From: Atlantibacter sp. RC6
GTDB taxonomy: Bacteria > Pseudomonadota > Gammaproteobacteria > Enterobacterales > Enterobacteriaceae
Length of the DNA: 64,000 nt
Reading direction: 5' to 3'
NCBI RefSeq assembly: GCF_014193285.1
Contig: NZ_JACHZE010000009.1
Location: 37,282 to 101,281, forward strand
Each line of letters begins with the position of its first letter. Positions within the stretch are counted from its first letter, which is position 1. Made by a program: the position numbers and the translations under genes. This document shows, one piece after another, positions 48,319 to 58,725 of the stretch. A model generated the notes under the pieces. That model did no database searches. It was not told the origin of the DNA and saw nothing but the letters and a program-made list of their open reading frames with translations.

Positions 48319-49441
48319 CACCGGCGCGCCTGTCGTTAAGCCAGGCCGCCACGCTGTGATAATCGCCGCGAAAGCAAATTTTCGCGGCTTTTTTCTCCAG
48401 CTGATAGCGGTACATCGGATCGTAATAGCTCTCCAGCAGCGGCAGCAGCCACGCGAAATGGCCGTCAGTTTCGCCGCTGCGCTGTTGCTCCTCAAACGCA
48501 CTACGCTGGCGCTGCGCGAAAAGTGCGTAACGCTCCAGCCCAAGCCGACGGCGGATGGCATACAGGCCGTGATGCAGATATTCGCCATAGGCCCGCCAGC
48601 CCTGCTCTTCGCCATACGCGGTGCAGTAAGCCTGCTGCATGTCGATAAAGTATTCGCTGCGCAGCCGCGCCAGACGGCGATCCATCGGTTCCTCCACCAC
48701 AGCGACTGGCGCAAGGTTCATCTGCTCACGCAGCCGCTGCGGCAAATGGTTAGAGCCAATCATCTGTCCTTCATCTTCCAGCAGCCAGAAGGCGTGGCGA
48801 TGATGATCCCAGGTTAACTGGTTACGTAACAGCGTTGCGGCCAGCGCATTCTCAAAGCTGGCCTGAGAAAGCTGCGGCGAGAGGGTGCGGCCAAATGACG
48901 AACCGCGATGATGCGCCAGGCCTTCCAGGTCAACGCCCAGCGGTTGCGCTTTTACCAGGTCGGTTTTGCCGCTGCCGGTGAAACCGCCCACCAGCACCAT
49001 TGGCAGCAATGACAGGTTGTCTGTGGCCTCAATCGCCGCCTGCCGAAGCTGCTTATAGCCGCCCTCCACCCGTGGATACTCCACGCCAGCTTCGCGTAAC
49101 CACTGCTGGGCGATTTTGCTGCGCAGACCCCCGCGCGCGCAGCACAAATAACCGTTCGGATAGCGCAAACAGGCTTCCCGCCAGGCCTCGATGCGTGCGG
49201 TTCGCGTATCGCCACTCACCAGGTGATGGCCCAACGCCAGCGCCGCCTGCTGGCCCTGTTGCTTATAGCACGTGCCTACCGCCGCCCGCTCGGCGTCATT
49301 CATCAGTGGAAGGTTGATAGCGCCGGGCACGGCACCCTGGCAAAACTCCACTGGCGCGCGGACGTCAATGATGGGAACCTCGTTGGCAAGCAGCATCTGC
49401 CAGTCGCGGGTGTCAGGGGTAATAGTTACAACATACTTCAT
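48305..49441 (-). CDS. selU: tRNA 2-selenouridine synthase SelU (MnmH)
   Basis: A 378-residue enzyme that replaces sulfur by selenium at the wobble 2-thiouridine of tRNA-Lys, -Glu and -Gln, using selenophosphate. The N-terminal rhodanese domain has [10 protein letters not shown] and the active cysteine in [13 protein letters not shown]-loop domain follows ([14 protein letters not shown]). HRGSSFGR and the C-terminal [14 protein letters not shown] are family hallmarks. It is slightly longer than E. coli (364) mainly at the N-terminus. Confidence 0.95.
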   Translation of the reverse strand: MKYVVTITPDTRDWQMLLANEVPIIDVRAPVEFCQGAVPGAINLPLMNDAERAAVGTCYKQQGQQAALALGHHLVSGDTRTARIEAWREACLRYPNGYLCCARGGLRSKIAQQWLREAGVEYPRVEGGYKQLRQAAIEATDNLSLLPMVLVGGFTGSGKTDLVKAQPLGVDLEGLAHHRGSSFGRTLSPQLSQASFENALAATLLRNQLTWDHHRHAFWLLEDEGQMIGSNHLPQRLREQMNLAPVAVVEEPMDRRLARLRSEYFIDMQQAYCTAYGEEQGWRAYGEYLHHGLYAIRRRLGLERYALFAQRQRSAFEEQQRSGETDGHFAWLLPLLESYYDPMYRYQLEKKAAKICFRGDYHSVAAWLNDRRAGVTAR

Positions 49442-49525
49442 GGCGGGGCCTTTTCAGTGCGAAAACGTGGGCATTGTACTCCTGGGTTAACAAGTTCACT
49501 AAGCGCGATATGCGTCAGCAAAAGG

Positions 49526-49547
49526 CAGGGCGTCCTGCGACGCCCTG
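49526..49547 (-). terminator. Terminator after purK
   Basis: CAGGGCGTC (49526-49534) and GACGCCCTG (49539-49547) form a 9-bp stem with a CTGC loop, followed on the minus strand by a short T run. It lies 22 bp after the purK stop. Confidence 0.75.
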
Positions 49548-49568
49548 ATTCAGATTATTAAGCGGGGA

Positions 49569-50636
49569 TTAACGCAATTTTACCTGCGCCCAGGCGATGC
49601 CGCTGGCGTATTCCGGCGGCAGCAGCGGGACCAGCGCTTCCAGCGAGGCGTCCAGCCTGCCGGTATCGGTATCCGATAAATTCAGATGCCCAACCTTGCG
49701 CCCAGGACGAACGTCTTTGTCATACCAGTGCAGATGCACCAGCGGCAGTTGCAGCCAGGCGTCATTCAGATCGCTGCCGATCAGGTTCACCATCACTGAG
49801 GTGCTGGCAATAACCGGCTGCGGCATCGGCAGGTTGAGGATCGCGCGCAGGTGCAGTTCGAACTGGCTGATGGACGCGCCGTTCTGCGTCCAGTGGCCGC
49901 TGTTATGCACGCGCGGGGCCAGTTCGTTGATCAGCAATCCACCGGGGGTGATAAAGCACTCCATCGCCATCACGCCAACGTAGCCCAGCTCGTGCATGAT
50001 CGCGCCGAGCATGTTCTCAGCCTGCTGCTGCTGTTCGATATTGCTGTGCGGGAACGCCACGCTGGTACGCAGGATGCCGTCCTGATGCAGGTTGTGCGTC
50101 AGTGGATAAAATACCGTCTCGCCGTTGTGGCCGCGCGCACCCACCAGCGAAACTTCGCCGGAAAAGTTGATGCCCTGTTCGACGATGCATTCGCCGTAGC
50201 ACTCCTGCGGCAGTTGCGCGGTATCTTCGGCGTGCAAACGCCACTGGCCGCGTCCGTCGTAGCCGCCAGTACGGCGTTTGACGATCGCCAGCTCGCCGAG
50301 CGCCTCAAAAACCGCAGGCCATTCGCTTGCGCTGGACAGCAACTGCCACGGCGCGGTAGGTAAATCGAGCTTGTCGAACAGCTGCTTTTGGGTCAGGCGG
50401 TCGGCAATAATGGGGAACACATCGCGGTTAACGAATGCCGGGTGACGCGCCAGTTCGCGGGTTAACGCGGTTTCCGGCCAGCGCTCGATTTCAGCGGTGA
50501 TCACGCTTTGCTGAAAGGGCACAGCTTCCGGCTCAGCATCCAGCCCCACCGGCCAGACCGCAATACCCAGCGGCTCGCCGGCCTGGCGCAGCATGCGGCC
50601 TAGCTGGCCGTTCCCCAACACGCACACTTGTTTCAT
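49569..50636 (-). CDS. purK: N5-carboxyaminoimidazole ribonucleotide synthase PurK
   Basis: A 355-residue ATP-grasp ligase that converts AIR, bicarbonate and ATP to N5-CAIR in purine synthesis. It opens [22 protein letters not shown], with ATP-grasp segments ([40 protein letters not shown]) and the metal-binding [16 protein letters not shown]. It overlaps purE by 4 bp, forming the purEK operon under PurR. Confidence 0.97.
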   Translation of the reverse strand: MKQVCVLGNGQLGRMLRQAGEPLGIAVWPVGLDAEPEAVPFQQSVITAEIERWPETALTRELARHPAFVNRDVFPIIADRLTQKQLFDKLDLPTAPWQLLSSASEWPAVFEALGELAIVKRRTGGYDGRGQWRLHAEDTAQLPQECYGECIVEQGINFSGEVSLVGARGHNGETVFYPLTHNLHQDGILRTSVAFPHSNIEQQQQAENMLGAIMHELGYVGVMAMECFITPGGLLINELAPRVHNSGHWTQNGASISQFELHLRAILNLPMPQPVIASTSVMVNLIGSDLNDAWLQLPLVHLHWYDKDVRPGRKVGHLNLSDTDTGRLDASLEALVPLLPPEYASGIAWAQVKLR

Positions 50637-51142
50637 GCCGCACCTCGTGGGTCCGGATTATCCAGCACCTCGTCGGTTTGGGCTTTACGCCATGCCGCCA
50701 GACGCGCTAACAGCGCATCGTCATGCTGGGCGAGGATCTGCGCCGCCAGCAGCGCGGCGTTTGCGGCGCCCGCTTTACCAATCGCCAGCGTTCCCACCGG
50801 AATGCCGCGTGGCATTTGCACGATAGAGTAGAGGCTGTCCACGCCGCTCAGGGCCGCGCTTTGCACCGGCACGCCTAATACCGGCACCAGAGTTTTCGCG
50901 GCGATCATGCCCGGCAAATGCGCCGCACCGCCTGCGCCAGCGATAATGACCTGATGACCGTTGTGCTGCGCGGATTCCGCGAAGCTGAACAGTTTATCGG
51001 GCGTGCGGTGAGCGGAAACCACTTCAACATGGTAGGGAACATCAAGGGCATCAAGAATTTCAGCGGCATGCTGCATGGTGGCCCAGTCGCTTTTAGACCC
51101 CATCACTATGGCGATACGCGCCGGATTTTGGCTTAAAGACAT
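50633..51142 (-). CDS. purE: N5-carboxyaminoimidazole ribonucleotide mutase PurE
   Basis: A 169-residue class I PurE that isomerises N5-CAIR to CAIR. It has the conserved [30 protein letters not shown] and [19 protein letters not shown] with the active-site His in SAHRTP. The octamer-forming family is invariant in length. A PurR box lies about 80 bp upstream. Confidence 0.97.
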   Translation of the reverse strand: MSLSQNPARIAIVMGSKSDWATMQHAAEILDALDVPYHVEVVSAHRTPDKLFSFAESAQHNGHQVIIAGAGGAAHLPGMIAAKTLVPVLGVPVQSAALSGVDSLYSIVQMPRGIPVGTLAIGKAGAANAALLAAQILAQHDDALLARLAAWRKAQTDEVLDNPDPRGAA

Positions 51143-51222
51143 GCGTCTTAAAACTCCTGTGAATGCGAAAACAAGGTGCTTGTCGTTCAGAAGGGCTCAA
51201 AGAATAACATGGAAAAACCGCA

Positions 51223-51238
51223 AGGAAAACGGTTGCGT
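51223..51238 (-). promoter_or_regulatory. PurR operator of purEK
   Basis: On the minus strand ACGCAACCGTTTTCCT (51238-51223) matches the PurR box ACGCAAACGTTTTCNT with a single difference in the CG half-site region, at the position expected upstream of purE. Confidence 0.85.
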
Positions 51239-51424
51239 CAGCGCGGGGGCGGGGTTTGTAGACCTGTTACGCCCGCGCAATTTCAATATATCGTGTTTTT
51301 TGTCTACGCTTGAAACACGCCAACGCAGCGTATTTTCATATCTGAAATTCAATGTCATTTCTTTACACAATCAGCCAGGGCCGCGCTGTTTTCAGCAACG
51401 TTTGTTTCCACTGAGAGGTTAAGA

Positions 51425-53401
51425 ATGAAATTCAATCGGATAGCTGTAGGTCTCGCACTGGCTGGTTTTCTGGTTTCCTGGTCACTCCCCGGTCTGGCAC
51501 AGGAAGCCCCAAAAGAAGCCGCCGCCGCGACGCAACAGGCCAATAACGCCTTGTTTAATCAACTCCCTTTCTCTGATACCCAGGATTTTACCGATGCTCA
51601 TAAAGGGTTTATTGCACCCATTCCCCAGGACGTGATTAAAGGAGAGCAAGGTAACGTCATCTGGGATCCGACGCAGTATTCCTTTATTAAAGAAGGGGAT
51701 AAAGCGCCGGACTCCGTCAACCCCAGCCTGTGGCGTCAGGCACAGCTGATTAATATCAGCGGGCTGTTTGAAGTGACCGAAGGCGTTTACCAGATCCGTA
51801 ACCTCGATCTATCGAATATGACCATTATCGAAGGGAAAGAGGGGATCACCGTGGTCGACCCGCTGGTATCAGCGGAAACCGCAAAAGTGGGCATGGATCT
51901 TTATTATAAAAATCGTGGCACCAAACCGGTGGTAGCGGTGATCTACACCCACAGCCACGTTGACCACTATGGCGGCGTGCGCGGCGTAATCGACGAAGCG
52001 GACGTTAAAACCGGAAAAGTGAAAATCTATGCCCCGGCGGGCTTTATGGAAGAGGCGGTCTCGGAAAACATCATGGCGGGGAACGTAATGAGCCGTCGCG
52101 CCAGCTATATGTATGGCAACCTGCTCAAGCCTGACGTGAAAGGCCAGGTGGGGGCAGGGCTGGGGACTACCACGTCTGCCGGAACGGTAACGCTGATCGC
52201 GCCCACAAATTACATCACGGAAACCGGCCAGAAAGAGGTGATTGATGGGTTAACGTACGACTTCCTGATGGCACCCGGTTCGGAAGCCCCATCAGAAATG
52301 CTGTGGTATATCGAAGAGAAAAAACTGATCGAAACCGCCGAAGATGTTACCCACACGCTGCACAACACCTATTCTCTGCGCGGGGCGAAAATCCGCCAAC
52401 CGCTGCCCTGGTCGAAATACATTAACAAGGCGCTGAATCTCTGGGGTGACAAAGCGGAAATCATTCTCGCCCAGCATCACTGGCCGACCTGGGGCAACGA
52501 TAATGTCGTTAAGCTATTAAAGAGCCAGCGCGACTTATATCGTTACATCAACGATCAGACGCTGCGCATGGCCAACCAGGGCCTGACCCGTGATGAAATC
52601 GCCGCTAACTTTAAACTCCCCCCTTCGCTGGCGAACACCTGGGCTAACCGGGGTTACTATGGGTCGGTGAGTCACGACGTTAAAGCCACTTACGTGCTCT
52701 ATCTCGGCTGGTTTGACGGTAACCCGGCAACCCTGGATGAACTGCCGCCGGAAGAGGGCGCGAAAAAATACGTTGAATATATGGGCGGCGCGGATGCCAT
52801 TCTGCAAAAAGCGAAGCAAGATTTCGATCAGGGCAACTATCGTTGGGTGGCGCAGGTGGTCAGTAAAGTGGTGTTTGCCGATCCGAATAATCAGGCTGCC
52901 CGCAACCTGGAAGCCGACGCGCTGGAACAGCTGGGATACCAGGCTGAGTCCGGGCCGTGGCGTAACTTCTACCTCACCGGCGCGCAGGAACTGCGTAATG
53001 GCGTACAAAAACTGCCAACGCCAAACACTGCCAGCCCGGATACGGTTCGCGCCATGACGCCGGAAATGTTCTTCGATTATCTGGCCGTACACATCAATGG
53101 TGAGAAAGCGGCGGACGCTAAAGCCGTACTGAACTTTGATTTCGGTAGCGAAGGCGGCAAATATAAAGTCGAACTGGAAAATGGCGTACTTAACCATTCT
53201 GCCAATATGGAAGACACCAATGCCGACGCGACAATTGTGCTGTCCCGCGATGCGTTAAACCGCATTGTGCTGAAAGAAGAGACGTTGAAAGAAGCCACCG
53301 ATAAAGGCGACGTAAAAATCACCGGCAATGCCGACAAGCTGAATGAACTGCTAGGCTATATGGATAAATTCGAGTTCTGGTTCAATATTGTTACGCCGTA
53401 A
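51425..53401 (+). CDS. Periplasmic alkyl sulfatase (SdsA/YjcS type)
   Basis: A 658-residue metallo-beta-lactamase-fold sulfatase predicted to hydrolyse linear alkyl sulfates such as SDS to alcohol and sulfate. The signal peptide MKFNRIAVGLALAGFLVSWS ends at GLAQ. The zinc motif THSHVDHYGG appears near residue 180, then an ILAQHHWPTWGN motif near 345. The central helical dimerisation domain (ATYVLYLGWFDGNPATL) and the C-terminal SCP2-like domain (VLNFDFGSEGGKYKVELENG) complete the SdsA1 architecture. It ends at a strong terminator. It is not part of the E. coli purE-lpxH interval. Confidence 0.92.
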   Translation: MKFNRIAVGLALAGFLVSWSLPGLAQEAPKEAAAATQQANNALFNQLPFSDTQDFTDAHKGFIAPIPQDVIKGEQGNVIWDPTQYSFIKEGDKAPDSVNPSLWRQAQLINISGLFEVTEGVYQIRNLDLSNMTIIEGKEGITVVDPLVSAETAKVGMDLYYKNRGTKPVVAVIYTHSHVDHYGGVRGVIDEADVKTGKVKIYAPAGFMEEAVSENIMAGNVMSRRASYMYGNLLKPDVKGQVGAGLGTTTSAGTVTLIAPTNYITETGQKEVIDGLTYDFLMAPGSEAPSEMLWYIEEKKLIETAEDVTHTLHNTYSLRGAKIRQPLPWSKYINKALNLWGDKAEIILAQHHWPTWGNDNVVKLLKSQRDLYRYINDQTLRMANQGLTRDEIAANFKLPPSLANTWANRGYYGSVSHDVKATYVLYLGWFDGNPATLDELPPEEGAKKYVEYMGGADAILQKAKQDFDQGNYRWVAQVVSKVVFADPNNQAARNLEADALEQLGYQAESGPWRNFYLTGAQELRNGVQKLPTPNTASPDTVRAMTPEMFFDYLAVHINGEKAADAKAVLNFDFGSEGGKYKVELENGVLNHSANMEDTNADATIVLSRDALNRIVLKEETLKEATDKGDVKITGNADKLNELLGYMDKFEFWFNIVTP

Positions 53402-53411
53402 AGCGTGCGAG

Positions 53412-53438
53412 AACGGGCGAATTTATTCGCCCGTTTTT
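53412..53438 (+). terminator. Rho-independent terminator after the sulfatase gene
   Basis: AACGGGCGAA (53412-53421) pairs with TTCGCCCGTT (53426-53435), followed by T to 53438. Confidence 0.92.
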
Positions 53439-53459
53439 CATCAATGGATCTGCATCGCA

Positions 53460-54578
53460 ATGAAACCTATCAATAATGAGCAGCGGCTTGTCGCCACAGC
53501 AGAAATAACCTGGGCGCGCCGTGAAGATATGGTGTATCAGGGGCTGGTTACCAGCATTCCGTGGATGGCGCTGGTCAATATCTGCTTTGCGCTTATGGTC
53601 TATTTTCGCAACACGCTGTTTGACCAGATAGATACGCAGTACCGGGTGGCATCGAATCTGGCAAGGATGATGGATATTTCCATGCTGGCCATTTGTCTGC
53701 TTTCTTTCAGTATGATCGCCGTAGCATGGCGAAAATTGCGCCTGCTGAGCGGGTTATTCTTTCTGCTCAGTCTACTCTGGGCCGTCAGCTGTTTTTATTT
53801 TATTGTCCACTGGCGCTTACCTTTTTCATGGCCGCTGATCACCATTTTGATGCTGACCGCGCTGTCGGCTTTATACTTCTATCCGCGCGGCCTGCTGGCG
53901 TATCTATTACCGCTTTGGGTTACGCTACCGTTGGCAAGCTATTTTCGTAATCAGGGGATCAATATTAATTTTGTGATGGTATGGGTGATATTTACCCTGA
54001 TCCTGATTTGTGGCTATTTTGTTTTGCGGCGCTGGTTTGACGAGGCGTGGCGGCGTAATCAGCAAAACAAAATACTAATTGCCCGTCTGGATGCGCTGGC
54101 GCATCAGGATGCTTTAACCGGAACGGCGAACCGTCGCGCGCTGGAAAATCTGCTTAGCCAGGCTTCAGGGCAAAATAAACCGTATGCGTTGATGATGCTG
54201 GATGTCGATTATTTCAAACGTTACAACGATCGATACGGGCATCAGGCTGGTGATGAGTGTCTTACGTGCGTGGCGCAGGTGCTGAAAAACGCGGTACGCT
54301 CCCCGGAGGATATGGTTGCCCGTTACGGCGGTGAAGAGTTCGCTATCGTGCTGTTTGAAGCGACGGACAACGCCTGTGAAGAGGTGGCGCGGCGTATTCA
54401 GCAGGCATTAATCCAGGCGGCTATTCCTCATCAAGATTCCAGCGTTAGTGAGTGTGTGACGGTTAGTATAGGGATTGCCGGGAAGGGGGCAGCGCAGAAT
54501 GCGCATAATATGTTGGTGAAAGCCGATGAGGCGTTATATCGGGCGAAAGAAAATGGCCGAAATGGCTGGTCCCGTTAA
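53460..54578 (+). CDS. Membrane diguanylate cyclase (GGDEF)
   Basis: A 372-residue protein with an N-terminal block of five or six membrane helices (residues about 30-190) of no sensor family I can name, a short linker, then a GGDEF domain starting DALTGTANRRALENLL. The active site is RYGGEEFAIVLFEA, a functional GGEEF variant. MLDVDYFKRYNDRYGHQAGD supplies the metal-binding Asp, so it should make cyclic di-GMP. No RxxD inhibitory site is evident five residues before GGEEF (the segment reads PEDMVARY). It starts at ATG 53460, with only a weak ribosome site. Confidence 0.92.
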   Translation: MKPINNEQRLVATAEITWARREDMVYQGLVTSIPWMALVNICFALMVYFRNTLFDQIDTQYRVASNLARMMDISMLAICLLSFSMIAVAWRKLRLLSGLFFLLSLLWAVSCFYFIVHWRLPFSWPLITILMLTALSALYFYPRGLLAYLLPLWVTLPLASYFRNQGININFVMVWVIFTLILICGYFVLRRWFDEAWRRNQQNKILIARLDALAHQDALTGTANRRALENLLSQASGQNKPYALMMLDVDYFKRYNDRYGHQAGDECLTCVAQVLKNAVRSPEDMVARYGGEEFAIVLFEATDNACEEVARRIQQALIQAAIPHQDSSVSECVTVSIGIAGKGAAQNAHNMLVKADEALYRAKENGRNGWSR

Positions 54579-54678
54579 GGACAGGTTAACGCTAAATATA
54601 ATTAAAACTCCGGGAAAGCGAGTAATAGCAATACTCCTGTAGCGTTAATTAAATAGCCTGCGAATAAATAGCAGAATA

Positions 54679-54700
54679 CCGCTCCGGCGGGCCGGAGCGG
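54679..54700 (-). terminator. Hairpin after the DUF1471 gene
   Basis: CCGCTCCGGC and GCCGGAGCGG face each other across two G residues, just beyond the stop of the gene at 54711. It is flanked by AT-rich sequence without a clear T run on the minus strand. Confidence 0.5.
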
Positions 54701-54710
54701 CAACAATAGA

Positions 54711-54986
54711 TTATTTTTTCTTATAAATATTCGCCGTGCCATAAATCTTATTATTGGTATCGGCGGAAGTGATTACCACCACGTCTGCACCTTTTTCCTC
54801 TGCTTTATCAAGAAGTTCTTTCTTGGCGTCAGAAGCAGAGACTTCACCGGACGTTGAGACGCTACCAATTTTTTCATACTGAGATTCAACTTTCTGGAAA
54901 TCATTTTTTTCCATTAACTCAGCAGCAAAAGCGTTTGAAGCAAACAGAACGGCGGAGCCCAACAGAATAGCTGTCGTCTTTTTCAT
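54711..54986 (-). CDS. Small periplasmic DUF1471 (YdgH/BhsA/McbA) protein
   Basis: A 91-residue secreted protein: the signal peptide [21 protein letters not shown] is cleaved before AELMEKNDF. The mature DUF1471 domain has [41 protein letters not shown] and ends in GTANIYKKK. Members (BhsA, YahO, YjfN, McbA) affect stress tolerance and biofilm in E. coli. Which paralogue this corresponds to is uncertain. ATG 54986 is chosen for the signal peptide. It lies next to the diguanylate cyclase, converging with it. Confidence 0.88.
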   Translation of the reverse strand: MKKTTAILLGSAVLFASNAFAAELMEKNDFQKVESQYEKIGSVSTSGEVSASDAKKELLDKAEEKGADVVVITSADTNNKIYGTANIYKKK

Positions 54987-55121
54987 AAATGAATTCCTTG
55001 CAGAAGGATAAGCTACCAACGGTAAACCCGCCTGGATAAGCGGGTATTACTAGCATGGTAGACAACCCCTGAAAAAACCATCCACAAGCGTATTAATTTT
55101 TATTTCTACTTACCGTTCTCA

Positions 55122-55844
55122 TCAGAGCGGGAAATACAGCAGTTCGATATCATCCTCGCTGACTTTAATCATTGAGCCCTGGCTATGCCATGCGCCGAGC
55201 ACATAGCGGCGGGCAGGGTGATGCGCAATTTCAAATGGGTGGATCGCCGGGCGATGAGTGTGCCCGTGGATCAGATGATGAACGTGATGGCGAGTCATGA
55301 CGTCGATAACGGCCTGCGGATTGACGTCCATAATAGACAGGGATTTGGTTTGATTGGATGCCTTGCTGCCGGCGCGCATTTTGGCAGCGATACGCTGGCG
55401 TATAAACAGTGGCAGGGCAAGAAATAACTTTTGCAGCCAGGGTTGGTGGACTTTGGCGCGAAAACGCTGATAGCCGATATCATCAGTACACAGCGTGTCG
55501 CCATGCATAATCAGAATACGCTTACCGTACAGCGTGAGTACCTGCTCTTCAGGTAACAGGATCATGCCGCTCTGGCGCGCAAAACGCTTGCCGACCAAAA
55601 AATCACGATTACCGTGGATGAAATAGCAGGGCACCCCACTGTTCACCAGCGCTTTTATCGCACCGGCGATTTGCCCGTGCAGCGGATTGGGATCGTCATC
55701 GCCGATCCAGGCTTCAAACAGATCGCCGAGAATGTACAGCGCGTCCGCCGTGCGCGCTTCGCCCGCCAACAGACGCAGAAAACCGGCGGTAATCGCCGGT
55801 TCTTCGGTACTTAAATGGAGATCTGCGATAAACAGCGTCGCCAC
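55122..55844 (-). CDS. lpxH: UDP-2,3-diacylglucosamine diphosphatase LpxH
   Basis: A 240-residue peripheral membrane metallophosphatase that makes lipid X in lipid A synthesis. The five metallophosphoesterase motifs are seen: [38 protein letters not shown] and [10 protein letters not shown]. It lies 3 bp downstream of ppiB, so the two are one operon, as in E. coli. Confidence 0.97.
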   Translation of the reverse strand: MATLFIADLHLSTEEPAITAGFLRLLAGEARTADALYILGDLFEAWIGDDDPNPLHGQIAGAIKALVNSGVPCYFIHGNRDFLVGKRFARQSGMILLPEEQVLTLYGKRILIMHGDTLCTDDIGYQRFRAKVHQPWLQKLFLALPLFIRQRIAAKMRAGSKASNQTKSLSIMDVNPQAVIDVMTRHHVHHLIHGHTHRPAIHPFEIAHHPARRYVLGAWHSQGSMIKVSEDDIELLYFPL

Positions 55845-55847
55845 AGA

Positions 55848-56342
55848 TTACTCGCTGACGGTCACGCGCTCGATGATCACGTCTTCTTTTGGAACGTCCT
55901 GATGCATACCGCTGCGGCCAGTGGCTACCGCTTTGATTTTGTCGACCACATCCATGCCTTCAGCGACTTCCGCAAATACGCAGTAGCCCCAGCCTTGCAG
56001 GCTTTCGCCGCTGAAGTTCAGGAAGTCGTTATCCACCACGTTGATAAAGAACTGCGCGGTTGCGGAGTGCGGCGCCTGGGTACGCGCCATGGCGAGGGTG
56101 CCACGGGTGTTTTTCAGGCCGTTGTTGGCTTCGTTCTGAATAGGATCTTTCGTGGGTTTCTGGTGCATGCCCGGTTCGAAACCGCCGCCCTGTACCATAA
56201 AGCCGTTGATTACACGGTGGAAAATGGTGTTGTCGTAGAAACCTTCGCGGCAATAGTCCAGGAAGTTTTTAACCGTTGCCGGGGCTTTATCATCAAAAGT
56301 TTTGATTACGATATCGCCGTGATTGGTATGAAAAGTAACCAT
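55848..56342 (-). CDS. ppiB: Cytoplasmic peptidyl-prolyl isomerase PpiB (cyclophilin B)
   Basis: A 164-residue cyclophilin without a signal peptide. Catalytic region [19 protein letters not shown] includes the conserved Arg, and [17 protein letters not shown] and [16 protein letters not shown] are family blocks. The length equals E. coli. It is divergent from cysS with a 177-bp shared regulatory region. Confidence 0.97.
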   Translation of the reverse strand: MVTFHTNHGDIVIKTFDDKAPATVKNFLDYCREGFYDNTIFHRVINGFMVQGGGFEPGMHQKPTKDPIQNEANNGLKNTRGTLAMARTQAPHSATAQFFINVVDNDFLNFSGESLQGWGYCVFAEVAEGMDVVDKIKAVATGRSGMHQDVPKEDVIIERVTVSE

Positions 56343-56519
56343 GCTTGCATCCTGTTCTGTTTAATGGGTGCTGTAACCTGCTGTTCAGGCCACACCGAGG
56401 AGGTTGTTATAGCATAACTCACCGGGCGCGATCACCTTGCAAAGTGTGCTCCTTCCGGTTTGAATTTTGGGTTAATATACTTTTTTACCTGTAACCACAC
56501 ACTGACACGGAATCGCCTG

Positions 56520-57905
56520 ATGTTAAAAATCTTCAATACCCTTAGCCGCCAGAAAGAGGAATTTAAACCAATACATGCCGGGGAAGTCGGGATGTACGTG
56601 TGTGGTATCACGGTTTACGATCTCTGTCATATTGGCCATGGGCGCACCTTTGTGGCGTTTGACGTGGTGGCGCGCTACCTGCGTTTCTTAGGCTACAAGC
56701 TGAAGTATGTACGCAACATCACCGATATTGATGACAAAATCATCAAGCGCGCCAACGAGAATGGCGAAAGCTTTACCGCGCTGGTGGACCGTATGATTGT
56801 CGAGATGCACAAGGATTTCGACGCGCTGAATATTTTGCGCCCGGATAATGAGCCGCGCGCGACTCAGCATATCCATGAAATCATCGAAATTGTTGAACGA
56901 CTGATCGCCCGGGAGCACGCCTATGTGGCCTCCAACGGTGATGTGATGTTCGCGGTGGAAACCGATGCCGATTACGGCCTGCTGTCGCGCCAGGATCTGG
57001 ACCAGTTGCAGGCGGGCGCGCGGGTTGAAGTGGCCGATGTGAAACGCAACCCGATGGATTTTGTGCTGTGGAAAATGTCCAAGCCGGGCGAGCCGAGCTG
57101 GCCGTCACCGTGGGGCGAAGGGCGTCCGGGCTGGCATATCGAATGTTCTGCCATGAACTGCAAACAACTGGGCAGCCATTTTGACATTCATGGCGGGGGT
57201 TCCGATCTGATGTTCCCGCATCATGAAAACGAAATCGCCCAGTCCACCTGCGCCCACGACGGCGAATACGTCAACTACTGGATGCACTCCGGCATGGTAA
57301 TGGTTGACCGCGAAAAGATGTCTAAATCGCTGGGCAACTTCTTTACCGTGCGCGACGTGCTGAAATTCTACGATCCGGAAACCATCCGCTACTTCCTGAT
57401 GTCTGGTCACTATCGCAGCCAACTGAACTACAGCGAAGAAAACCTGAAGCAGGCGCGTTCCGCGCTGGAGCGTTTATACACCGCGCTGCGCGGCACTGAC
57501 GTCAACGTCCAGGCGGCTGGCGGCGACGCTTTTGAGGCCCGTTTTGTTGAAGCGATGGATGACGATTTCAACACGCCGGAAGCCTATTCAGTGCTGTTTG
57601 ACATGGCGCGTGAAGTTAACCGCCTGAAATCCGTGGATACGGCGGCAGCCAACCAGATGGCGGCGCATCTGCGTAAGCTTTCTGGCGTGCTGGGCCTGCT
57701 GGAGCAGGACCCGGAGCAGTTCCTGCAAAGCGGCGCGCAGGCGGATGACGGCGAAGTGGCGGAAATCGAAGCGTTGATCCAGCAGCGTCTGGATGCCCGT
57801 AAAGCCAAAGACTGGGCCGCGGCGGATGCGGCCCGCGACCGGTTGAACGAGATGGGCATCGTGCTGGAAGACGGGCCGCAGGGCACCACCTGGCGCAGGA
57901 AGTAA
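56520..57905 (+). CDS. cysS: Cysteinyl-tRNA synthetase
   Basis: A 461-residue class I synthetase. The HIGH motif appears as CHIGHGRT near residue 35 and KMSKS as [10 protein letters not shown] near 265. Zinc ligands include the Cys in [10 protein letters not shown], the Cys in HIECSAMNC and His in FPHHENE. The C-terminal anticodon domain ends [13 protein letters not shown] 56520 ([15 protein letters not shown]) matches E. coli; the open frame upstream to 56460 is discounted. Confidence 0.97.
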   Translation: MLKIFNTLSRQKEEFKPIHAGEVGMYVCGITVYDLCHIGHGRTFVAFDVVARYLRFLGYKLKYVRNITDIDDKIIKRANENGESFTALVDRMIVEMHKDFDALNILRPDNEPRATQHIHEIIEIVERLIAREHAYVASNGDVMFAVETDADYGLLSRQDLDQLQAGARVEVADVKRNPMDFVLWKMSKPGEPSWPSPWGEGRPGWHIECSAMNCKQLGSHFDIHGGGSDLMFPHHENEIAQSTCAHDGEYVNYWMHSGMVMVDREKMSKSLGNFFTVRDVLKFYDPETIRYFLMSGHYRSQLNYSEENLKQARSALERLYTALRGTDVNVQAAGGDAFEARFVEAMDDDFNTPEAYSVLFDMAREVNRLKSVDTAAANQMAAHLRKLSGVLGLLEQDPEQFLQSGAQADDGEVAEIEALIQQRLDARKAKDWAAADAARDRLNEMGIVLEDGPQGTTWRRK

Positions 57906-57910
57906 TCATT

Positions 57911-57932
57911 AAAAGCGGCGCAAGCCGCTTTT
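57911..57932. terminator. Bidirectional terminator between cysS and ybcI
   Basis: AAAAGCGGC and GCCGCTTTT form a 9-bp stem around GCAA, with A and T flanks, between the converging genes. Confidence 0.92.
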
Positions 57933-57937
57933 ATCTT

Positions 57938-58462
57938 TTAGCGGCGTCGCAAACGCCAGAGCACAAATGCCAGCAGTACGCCTGGCAACCACACCCACAG
58001 CAATTCAGAAATGATCACCTGATGCCCGCGCGGCGTCAGGTATTTTTCCAGCGCCAGCGGCGCGACTTTAATGACCCGCCAGGGGGCGAAAAAGCGCTCT
58101 TCAGACCACGGCCACAGCCAGCCAACGCCTTTGCCGCCCGTGGTCACTGCGTCCAGCAGGCTGTGCGACAGCAGCGATACCGTCAAAAACAGCCAGCAGC
58201 GCAGCAGCCCGGCCTGAAACCATCGCCTGCCTATCAGTACGCACAGCAGCGGCACCACAAACGCAAACAAGAGCGAATGGGTAAAGCCGCGATGACCAAA
58301 CATGTTTCCAAAATCTACTCCCAGATAATAAGAGAGCACATCAGCATCGGGCAGCATGGCGAGCGCGACGCCGGTAAATAACAGGCGTCGTGGGATGATT
58401 TTGCTGCCCAGACCCAGCCCGAGGCAAAGCGGTACGGCGGCATGCGTCACAATGGTTGGCAT
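57938..58462 (-). CDS. ybcI: YbcI, LexA-regulated/DUF457-family inner-membrane protein
   Basis: A 174-residue protein annotated as a membrane-bound metal-dependent hydrolase (DUF457). Motifs are MPTIVTHAAVPLCLGLGLG at the N-terminus, LPDADVLSYYLG, and FGHRGFTHSLLFAFVVPLL and LLSHSLLDAVTTGGKGVGW, whose His/Asp residues would bind metal. About four membrane helices. ATG 58462 gives the family start. The enzymatic activity is predicted, not shown. E. coli has folD downstream of ybcI; here a sugar-related block begins. Confidence 0.9.
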   Translation of the reverse strand: MPTIVTHAAVPLCLGLGLGSKIIPRRLLFTGVALAMLPDADVLSYYLGVDFGNMFGHRGFTHSLLFAFVVPLLCVLIGRRWFQAGLLRCWLFLTVSLLSHSLLDAVTTGGKGVGWLWPWSEERFFAPWRVIKVAPLALEKYLTPRGHQVIISELLWVWLPGVLLAFVLWRLRRR

Positions 58463-58725
58463 AGAGATTTCCGCTGGAAAAGGTTGCGGCAAACTATAGC
58501 CCACCGGCTGGCTACCGCGAGCAGGGGATTTTCCGAAACCCGGCGCGGCGGAGTGCTCTCCTGCTGGCGTGTACGGTGCGTTCGATCACATTTTTAAACT
58601 TTTTTAACTTTTCTAAAATCAGTCCCTTAGCGGGAGATTGCCGGTAATGACTTGCGATGTGACCACGGACTGCCAGTCTTAAATCAGGCAGCTAACCCAA
58701 CATCGCAATATAAACAGGAGGTGAC

